The notes beneath the pieces are model-generated. The model made no database searches, was not told where the DNA came from, and was given only the letters and a program-made list of their open reading frames with translations. A program made the position numbers and the translations under genes. 40,531 nt of DNA. Origin: Planctomycetota bacterium. GTDB lineage: Bacteria > Planctomycetota > Planctomycetia > JALXBF01. The number at the start of each line of letters is the position of its first letter. Position 1 is the stretch's first letter. Of the stretch, positions 35,701-40,531 are shown one piece after another. Location: assembly GCA_026981825.1 (NCBI GenBank), contig JALSID010000406.1, forward strand, positions 1-40,531. Reading direction: 5' to 3'.

Positions 35701-37385
35701 GGCACGGCCCCCGTCCCGTCAACCACGATGTCCTGCCCCCACCGGTCGAACACATGTCCATGGGGGTTCGCGAATCCAAACGGAATGTACCTTTCAACTT
35801 TCCAGGTCCTGGGTTCAAACCGCCAGACGCAGGCATCGATGTTCCGCACTACCCCGTAAGGCGACTCAATTTGCGAGCGGTGAAAGATACCTTCTTGGAA
35901 ATAGAGCGCCCCCTCGGGTCCGATTACGAAACTGTTCGCCGTGTGGTGCGTGTCTGCCGAATCCACGTGGCTCAGAATACGAATCCGAACGTCCGCACGG
36001 TCGTCTCCGTCCGTGTCCTTCAGGAACAGGATGTACGGCGCCATGGCAACGTACACGCCACCGTTCCAGAACTCAAACCCACTCGGATTATTCAGTCCAT
36101 CGGCGAAGGTCTTGCACACATCGGCGCGCCCATCACCATCCGTGTCCTCGAGGATGAGCAACTTGTCGTTCATCGGTTCCTTCGGCTTCCAGTGCGGATA
36201 GGTGGGCCAAACGGCCACCCAGAGCCGTCCTTTGCTATCGAAAGCCATCTGAACGGGGTTCACCAGTTCTGGAAACATCTCCTCGGAAGCGAACAGGTTC
36301 ACCTCCAGGTTCTTGCCCGGCGTCATCTTGCTGATCGCCTCTTCTCCTCCCAGAAAGAGATACGTGCCGTTCGGTCCAGGACCCGGCTTGTTGGTCTTGA
36401 CCTCGATGAAGGGTGGCGTATTGCTATCGTCTATAGCGAGGTCCCGCCCCTGGGCGATTGCCCAAATCCTCCGATCTCGATTGGCGCACATCACGTCCAG
36501 AATCTCCATTTCCCGCTGCAGCACTTCCCTGTTGCTGATGCCGCCGGTGTACTTCAGATAAGACCGGCCACCGTAGACGTTGTAACCGTCGGTAGTGCGA
36601 TAGCGGTGAAACCAGTGGAAGTTCTTGTCAAGCACAGCCCGGCGCAACTTTTCAAGCTTGGCCCAGTCCACCGGCTGGGAGCGGGGACCGAACAACAGGC
36701 GATCGATGAGCTCTGCCACCAGGCGATTACCGGTTTCGTTCAGGTGGCAGCCGTTTAACGTGAGTGGCTCGTCGTGCGTTTGGTACAGCTTGAGCGTTGG
36801 TTCGAAGAGGTCCACGAACGGAACGTGGTGGCGAGCGCAGATCTCGCGCATGGCCGCCGTGTAGATCCTCAGGTTGTGGTTTATCTGTTCCGCTTCGGGA
36901 AGATGGGGATCACCGATGTCCTCGTAGGCGATCGGGGAGAAAACCACCAGGCGGGGCGGCGTGCGGCCATTGTACTTCTGCTCCAACGTGTGCCGCACAA
37001 AGTCGTCGAACTCCCGGCGGAACCGGGGCAAACCTTCCTTGCCCCGGAAGCTCTCGTTAAAGCCGAAGAAGGCGAAGATGACGTCCGCCTTGTGAAAGCT
37101 CAGGTGCTCGTCGGGCGTCCCGAAGCCCTGAACGCGCAGCCGCACGGCGACCTCGTCCCCAGCGTAACCAAGGTTGCGGATGTAGAGCTCATGGCGGGGC
37201 AAACGGTCATGCAATAGAGTCTCCAGGTAGCCGAAATGCTGCATCCGTTCCGCAAGTGCATTGCCTATGAAGACCAGATGGTCCCCCTTGTGGAACTCCA
37301 CCACAGGGGCCGATCCCAGGGACGGAGCGGTCAGGAACACAAGCAACGGGAAGAAAAACAGGTATCGGCGGGTGTTCCGGAGCAT
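32772..37385 (-). CDS. PVC-type multidomain cytochrome: SGNH-like, beta-propeller, HEAT, cupredoxin, cytochrome c
   Basis: 1537 residues; GAGGA lies just before the ATG. A signal peptide (YLFFFPLLVFLTAPSLG) is followed by an SGNH/GDSL-hydrolase-like domain (about 25-235), whose first block reads FIGNALAERM, lacking the catalytic Ser; later blocks are GFNES and NGCHLNE. A PVC dehydrogenase-type propeller spans about 340-720 (ILEDTDGDGRADVCKTF, WGQDIVVDGTG, VDIEVGPDGAIYFCDWHNP). Then come HEAT-like helices (about 730-1150) and a cupredoxin domain (about 1215-1345) with copper-type residues in MPHNLVIG and PYVCTFPGHWRRMNG. Last is a cytochrome c domain with CAKCH (about 1393) and its conserved tail (IIEPSHTVAAEYRTT, MPQGL). 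It is a predicted periplasmic or surface redox enzyme with unknown substrate. Confidence 0.9.
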   Translation of the reverse strand: MLRNTRRYLFFFPLLVFLTAPSLGSAPVVEFHKGDHLVFIGNALAERMQHFGYLETLLHDRLPRHELYIRNLGYAGDEVAVRLRVQGFGTPDEHLSFHKADVIFAFFGFNESFRGKEGLPRFRREFDDFVRHTLEQKYNGRTPPRLVVFSPIAYEDIGDPHLPEAEQINHNLRIYTAAMREICARHHVPFVDLFEPTLKLYQTHDEPLTLNGCHLNETGNRLVAELIDRLLFGPRSQPVDWAKLEKLRRAVLDKNFHWFHRYRTTDGYNVYGGRSYLKYTGGISNREVLQREMEILDVMCANRDRRIWAIAQGRDLAIDDSNTPPFIEVKTNKPGPGPNGTYLFLGGEEAISKMTPGKNLEVNLFASEEMFPELVNPVQMAFDSKGRLWVAVWPTYPHWKPKEPMNDKLLILEDTDGDGRADVCKTFADGLNNPSGFEFWNGGVYVAMAPYILFLKDTDGDDRADVRIRILSHVDSADTHHTANSFVIGPEGALYFQEGIFHRSQIESPYGVVRNIDACVWRFEPRTWKVERYIPFGFANPHGHVFDRWGQDIVVDGTGAVPYHATLFSGHLDYPKRHRKPPTLYRQRTRPCPGIDILSSRHFPEEYQGNLLVANVIGFQGILRYRIRENGASYVGEELEPIVYSSDPNFRPVDIEVGPDGAIYFCDWHNPLIGHMQHHIRDPNRDKTHGRVYRITYRGRPLLKPKPIAGQPIEALLDLLKEPEDRVRYRARIELSGRNSAEVLRAAERWLQRLDRSDPDYEHHVLEILWLYSQHDVVNEELLDRVLSFRDHRARAAATRVLCYWRDRISDPLGRLEKLVLDEHPLVRLEAVRACSFFRSARAAEIALQVLKRPMDEYLYYTLGETMTQLEPWWKEAVQSGQPFASDNPAGIRYLLRNVDTATLVKLPRSRLVYEALLARAEIPPQYRVEAVRALAELNGSAPIVELVNAIERLDQSGDRESERVLHDLAHLLFAGTHGVGTAAALAIDTEQLRGLRARLVRLFLHGSRPFTRELAASAIAVADGDAESLWGLAEKDAGALYDFLRALPEFPDPTLRAQVRDKVLGIVRGELPQAVRNQLTQKGGQRRLHRRLGAQPRIALQRAAVLALASAGGDLSETFRILAKIVRKGGPLRDTAITALGRLPRSAWPPDEIEPLLQSLVQLLANTPPKERTEPEARRALELGYDLASALRTDLGRRYRERLEELGVRVIVMRPVPHMLLFDKKEIFVEAGKPVEIVFENTDVMPHNLVIGRPGSLLTIGRASDDIAVDPAGYQRGFVPRLREIMYHTRLLQPGERDRITFVAPRKPDDYPYVCTFPGHWRRMNGIMHVVPDLDQVPPERLAAAETPTSPLPAARKFVREWTVADLAPFAEEIIPQRNLARGRKLFEELACAKCHAVNGKGGGVGPDVAEIRRKFASGQYNKLYILQSIIEPSHTVAAEYRTTVIATTRGKLISGIVQEEKDGKIVLRVNPLDSGQTEPIVIPKAEVEERVESRTSLMPQGLVNTAQRDEILDLVSYLVYGLPEERTATAGGGGR

Positions 37386-37442
37386 TGTCGTCCTCGGTGC
37401 ATGAGCGATCGCCAGTGTGTGCCGCGGTCACCGAAGCCGCAC

Positions 37443-38591
37443 TTATTTTAGGTCGGCCTGGGCGTAGGGGGGCTGCTCGGCAGGCCGATTCGCGGTCTCG
37501 TATAGCTCTACCAGTTCCGCATAAGTGCGGCGGACGCGACGGACATACTCGAGGAAAAAGGGCAAGCGATCCAGTGTCATGGCCTGAGGGCCATCGCAAA
37601 GAGCCTTGGCCGGACAGGGATGAAAGTCGACGAGAACGTTCGTGGCACCCGCGATGATGCCCTGACCGGTTACGTGAATGATGTCCAAAAGCCCGTCTGG
37701 AGCGACGAACCGACGCCCCACACTGTGGGACGGGTCGATGCACACGGGCAACCGCGTGAGTCTCCGAACCACAGGTACATGGGAAAAATCGACCAGATTG
37801 CGGTGAGGATCGCCGAGGTTGGTTTTCACTCCTCGGAGGCAAAAGACGATTCGTGAGTTGCCCTCGGCTGCAATGTACTCACACGCATTCAGGGATTCCT
37901 CCAGGGTAATGCCCATGCCTCGCTTGTAGAGCACAGGAAACTCGGACTGACGTCCCACTTCTTTGAGCAGCTCAAAGTTCTGGGCATTGCGCGTGCCGAT
38001 CTGGAGCATCACTCCCGTGCAGTTCCCGGTCTTTTCCAGCGCGTTGCGGATCTGGTCGATGTGGGCCGGATGAGTCACCTCCATTGCGATCACACGAATA
38101 CCGTACTTCCCAGCCAGTTCGAAGACCCAGGGCAAACATGCTGCGCCAAGTCCTTGAAAGTCGTACGGGCTGGTGCGGGGCTTGTAGGCCCCCATCCGAG
38201 TGGTCACCACTCCGTTCTCTGCCAGAGCCTTCATCATCATCTCGACATGCTCGCGCGTGTCCACCGCACACAGCCCCGCGAGCACGTTAACGCTGTCGTC
38301 ATCGAAACGAACGCCGTTGTAAACGAACCCCAGCCTGGCCCACTCGTCGCCGTGGCGGCCAATCAGCCGGAACCGGGTCGAGACCCGCACAACACTCCTC
38401 ACCCCCGGCAGCCCCTCGAACACTTCGGTTGGGACCTTCAACGTGTCCCCAATCAGATGGATCTCGACCAGGTTCTGCTCCTCACCACGGAACACGTACT
38501 TGCGCGCATGGACGCCCGGGTATTTCTCCGCCTCACGCAGGATTTCCTCGACCGTCGATTCTGGCGCGTCGGGCTCCAGAGTTATGACCAT
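37443..38591 (-). CDS. aroF: 3-deoxy-7-phosphoheptulonate (DAHP) synthase, class I beta type
   Basis: 382 residues. It joins phosphoenolpyruvate and erythrose 4-phosphate, the first step of the shikimate pathway. The N-terminal ferredoxin-like regulatory domain (about 1-75; MVITLEPDAPESTVEEIL) is followed by the TIM barrel with KPRTSPYDFQG (Lys137 onward), GTRNAQNFELL, LYKRGMGITLEE, CLRGVKT and PVCIDPSHSVG. The usual AGPCSVE loop reads AGLCAVD. The protein is longer than most relatives (about 340 residues) through a C-terminal extension of about 30 residues. ATG at 38591 was chosen because it gives the family's normal N terminus; GTG at 38603 adds four residues, and neither has a strong ribosome-binding site. 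The symbol follows common usage; aroG is also used. Confidence 0.92.
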   Translation of the reverse strand: MVITLEPDAPESTVEEILREAEKYPGVHARKYVFRGEEQNLVEIHLIGDTLKVPTEVFEGLPGVRSVVRVSTRFRLIGRHGDEWARLGFVYNGVRFDDDSVNVLAGLCAVDTREHVEMMMKALAENGVVTTRMGAYKPRTSPYDFQGLGAACLPWVFELAGKYGIRVIAMEVTHPAHIDQIRNALEKTGNCTGVMLQIGTRNAQNFELLKEVGRQSEFPVLYKRGMGITLEESLNACEYIAAEGNSRIVFCLRGVKTNLGDPHRNLVDFSHVPVVRRLTRLPVCIDPSHSVGRRFVAPDGLLDIIHVTGQGIIAGATNVLVDFHPCPAKALCDGPQAMTLDRLPFFLEYVRRVRRTYAELVELYETANRPAEQPPYAQADLK

Positions 38592-38658
38592 TGTTCGACT
38601 CACTCAGGTGGGTTCGGCAGGATCCTAATCGGAGAGTTCAGCGAGCCAAGGTTCCCAA

Positions 38659-39207
38659 TCAATTCAGGGACGGATCGTCCGGAATCCGTTCCGGTCTGAG
38701 GATCGAGCGGAGGAATCTCTGGCCAAGGTCATGGGAGAGCTTCACCCAGAGATCCTCGTCCGAGAAGACGAGTTCCGCGGTGGCAGGTACGACAATCCAA
38801 GCGCCTTCATCGAGTTCCAGCTCGAGCTGGTTCGGCCCCCAGCCCGAGTAGCAGGTGAAAACGCGCATTTTGCCGGGCGGCCGTTCGATCAGCGAATCGA
38901 TCACTTCCTTGCTGGCCGACACATACACGCCGGGCAGAACCTGAGCCTCAGCCCTGCTTCCGTCATCGTGCAGAGCGATTAGCGGCCCCGTCACCGGCCC
39001 CCCCAGGAAAAGGGGACTATCACAACTGCATTCACCGCGGCCAAGCTGGTTCCATACCTCCCGAACCGTCTTGCGGGTGGGCCGGTTCATGACCAGCCCA
39101 AATGCCCCCTCGCTGTCATGCTGTACCACCAGTACGACCGACCGGTAGAAGTTGGGATCGGCCAGATCAGGCGCCGCCATCAAAAAGCAGCCTTGAAGGC
39201 AAGTCAT
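38659..39207 (-). CDS. YqgE/AlgH family protein
   Basis: 182 residues, close to E. coli YqgE (187). Family blocks: LQGCFLMAAPDLADPNFYRSVVLVVQH at the N terminus, GAFGLVMNRPT, SPLFLGGPV and CYSGWGPNQLELELDEGAW. Soluble, with no signal peptide. The molecular function is unknown; AlgH was named from alginate regulation in Pseudomonas. ATG at 39207 gives the family's usual start; ATG at 39243 (12 residues longer, GGGG upstream) is also possible, while the longest frame from 39405 is not supported. It lies between the DAHP synthase and cstA-like genes on the same strand. Confidence 0.88.
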   Translation of the reverse strand: MTCLQGCFLMAAPDLADPNFYRSVVLVVQHDSEGAFGLVMNRPTRKTVREVWNQLGRGECSCDSPLFLGGPVTGPLIALHDDGSRAEAQVLPGVYVSASKEVIDSLIERPPGKMRVFTCYSGWGPNQLELELDEGAWIVVPATAELVFSDEDLWVKLSHDLGQRFLRSILRPERIPDDPSLN

Positions 39208-39343
39208 CTTCGCCGCTTCTTTCTCCCAATGCCACTCTCCCATCGCCCCAGAACCCAACAGTTCCACCCAGTGCCAGGTGAGCTCTCCCCTTGTAATGTT
39301 AGGACGCCACGGGACGGATGCGATGGCGTGCTGCGAGAGCCGA

Positions 39344-40531
39344 CTATTCAGACGGTGCCGGGACGGCTCCGCCTGCCGATTGCTTCGCTCCCGAGGCGAC
39401 AGCAATGACCGTCTCTGCGACCAACCAGATCGCCAACAGGAGGACAGCAGCCGAAACCGCGATCAACGTCGGATTTCGATCCGGTCCGGTCAGGAACCCG
39501 CTCAACTGCAGCACCATCGCCCAGATGGTAACGCCCAGCATCACGAGCATGGGGATCGCTGTGTAGAGGGCAGGCCTGCGCTGCTTCATCAGGTAGACGG
39601 TGACGGTAAGGAGCGTCAGACCGGCCAGAAGCTGATTCGTGGTCCCAAACAGCGTCCAGAGCGCCTTTCCTCCCCGCGAGAAGGCAAACCACGCGATCCC
39701 CCCGACGGCTACCAGAGAACCTACGTAACGATTGGCTAGCTTGCCCAGCCCGGCGGCGCGGAGGATCTCCTCCACGTTGAACCGAAGCAGACGCGTCGCC
39801 GAGTCGAGGGTGGTGAGTGCGAAGGCGGTCACGGTCACGGCTAAGAAAGCGGTTGCATACTCCGCAGGAACGCCCAGATGACGGATGAAATTGGCCGCAC
39901 CGCGCACCACAGCGTTGAGCTGCACCGCAAGCCCTCCCCCCTTGATCGCCCCCCACGCGGCATATTCGCCCCCCTCCGACCAAGACGCAGCCCCTAGGCC
40001 AGCAGCACACGCCAGCACAACGAACACCGCCAATATTCCCTCTGTCAACATACCTCCGTAGCCGATCGGGACCGCATCCGTTTCGCGATGGAGCTGACGC
40101 ACTGTGGTTCCGCTCGATACAAGGCTGTGGAAACCGCTTACCGCCCCGCATGCGATCGTGACGAACAGGAAGGGCAGGAACGGCGGAGCATCCGCGACCT
40201 GCCGGATGAACGGAGCGTCGATCACGGCCTCCGGAGCGCCATGAAAACCAGCCAGGACGAGCCCGCCCACCATGAACAGCAAGGCCGCATAGAGCTGGAA
40301 GCTGTTGATGTAGTCCCGTGGCTGGAGCAGGAGCCAAACGGGCAAGACCGACGCCAGGAACCCGTAACAAAGCAACCCCCACATCCAAACGGTCCGCGCC
40401 CGCTCGGCCGCGCGCTCCACATCTAACGCCGCCGCCTCCTCTCCGGCCTGGCGAAGAGCAGCGATCTCCGCGGCAGCACCGTAGGGGGCCCGTAACTTCC
40501 CTTCCGCCTGGAGTCGGTCCAGTACAGCGTG
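39344..40531 (-). CDS. cstA: Carbon starvation protein A (CstA) family transporter, N terminus outside window
   Basis: The frame is open to the right edge; about 395 C-terminal residues are visible. Many membrane helices are present, and the CstA signature blocks are clear: YGFLASVLPVWLLLQPRDY, FLFVTIACGAVSGFHSLVSSG, VPIGYGGMLTEGI, TLDSATRLLRFNVEEI and LFGTTNQLLAGLTL. Family members (E. coli CstA and BtsT) import peptides or pyruvate, often under carbon limitation. An apparent GTG start at 40420 is internal, because the reading frame continues upstream with a cytoplasmic-loop-like sequence. The C terminus (after about residue 370 of the visible part) is short and polar. Confidence 0.9.
   Translation of the reverse strand, partial: HAVLDRLQAEGKLRAPYGAAAEIAALRQAGEEAAALDVERAAERARTVWMWGLLCYGFLASVLPVWLLLQPRDYINSFQLYAALLFMVGGLVLAGFHGAPEAVIDAPFIRQVADAPPFLPFLFVTIACGAVSGFHSLVSSGTTVRQLHRETDAVPIGYGGMLTEGILAVFVVLACAAGLGAASWSEGGEYAAWGAIKGGGLAVQLNAVVRGAANFIRHLGVPAEYATAFLAVTVTAFALTTLDSATRLLRFNVEEILRAAGLGKLANRYVGSLVAVGGIAWFAFSRGGKALWTLFGTTNQLLAGLTLLTVTVYLMKQRRPALYTAIPMLVMLGVTIWAMVLQLSGFLTGPDRNPTLIAVSAAVLLLAIWLVAETVIAVASGAKQSAGGAVPAPSE

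Noticed and set aside
35319..36758. 479-residue plus-strand frame
   Set aside because: Antisense shadow of the propeller and SGNH parts of the same fusion; produced by high GC.
39348..40388. 346-residue minus-strand frame overlapping the CstA gene in another frame
   Set aside because: The other frame gives clear CstA helices and motifs; this one is Arg/Gly-rich without pattern.
1..40531. CRISPR arrays, insertion sequences, prophage or integrase genes
   Set aside because: No regularly spaced repeats, transposase, integrase or phage structural genes were seen.

Overview
The window looks like chromosomal DNA from a member of the Planctomycetota. The evidence is the gene set. It has a DUF1549/DUF1553 gene followed by a DUF1501 gene, two exported Gfo/Idh/MocA oxidoreductases, a very large PVC-type cytochrome fusion, a DUF1559 prepilin-like protein, a BlaI/M56 pair and an Lpg1974-type porin. 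The DNA is GC-rich, so most long ORFs in other frames are shadows. I cannot place the organism below phylum from this sequence.

Left part (1-9.9 kb): two giant DUF4132 (MolR/YehI-like) proteins lie in tandem. The first is cut by the window edge. Each is followed by a convergent LysR-type regulator gene: the first is a decayed fragment, the second is intact. This reads as an old tandem duplication of a DUF4132-LysR module. Directly before the intact DUF4132 gene is a 141-residue protein ending in Leu-Ala-Gly-Gly. Its last third resembles the end of a beta-grasp sulfur carrier or ubiquitin-like protein. This pairing is the best candidate for an undescribed system in the window. The intact LysR gene diverges from a di-heme peroxidase-like cytochrome, and the shared intergenic region holds a promoter-like sequence flanked by a perfect inverted repeat.

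Middle (11.5-24.8 kb): threonyl-tRNA synthetase, a small exported membrane protein, a TolC-like outer-membrane lipoprotein, a DUF3473-type polysaccharide deacetylase, a Tat-type Gfo/Idh/MocA protein, a DUF1549/DUF1553 protein carrying a golvesin-like beta domain, a DUF1501 protein and, convergent to them, an ARPP-1 family protein.

Then (24.8-27.8 kb) comes about 1.1 kb without a credible gene but with inverted and 9-bp tandem repeats. It is followed by tRNA-Val(GAC) with an unusual C at position 33, an Lpg1974-type porin with two CxxC motifs, and a strong terminator hairpin. From 27.8 to 32.6 kb: a DUF1559 protein, BlaI repressor, M56 protease (overlapping BlaI by 4 bp), a membrane-anchored tyrosine-phosphatase-like protein and a second exported Gfo/Idh/MocA protein. 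The right end, all on the minus strand, encodes CstA (cut by the edge), YqgE/AlgH, DAHP synthase and a 1537-residue SGNH/propeller/HEAT/cupredoxin/cytochrome c fusion.

Start codons were chosen from ribosome-binding sites, signal peptides and family-typical N termini, so several genes are shorter than their longest open frame. All family assignments were made by eye, without database searches.
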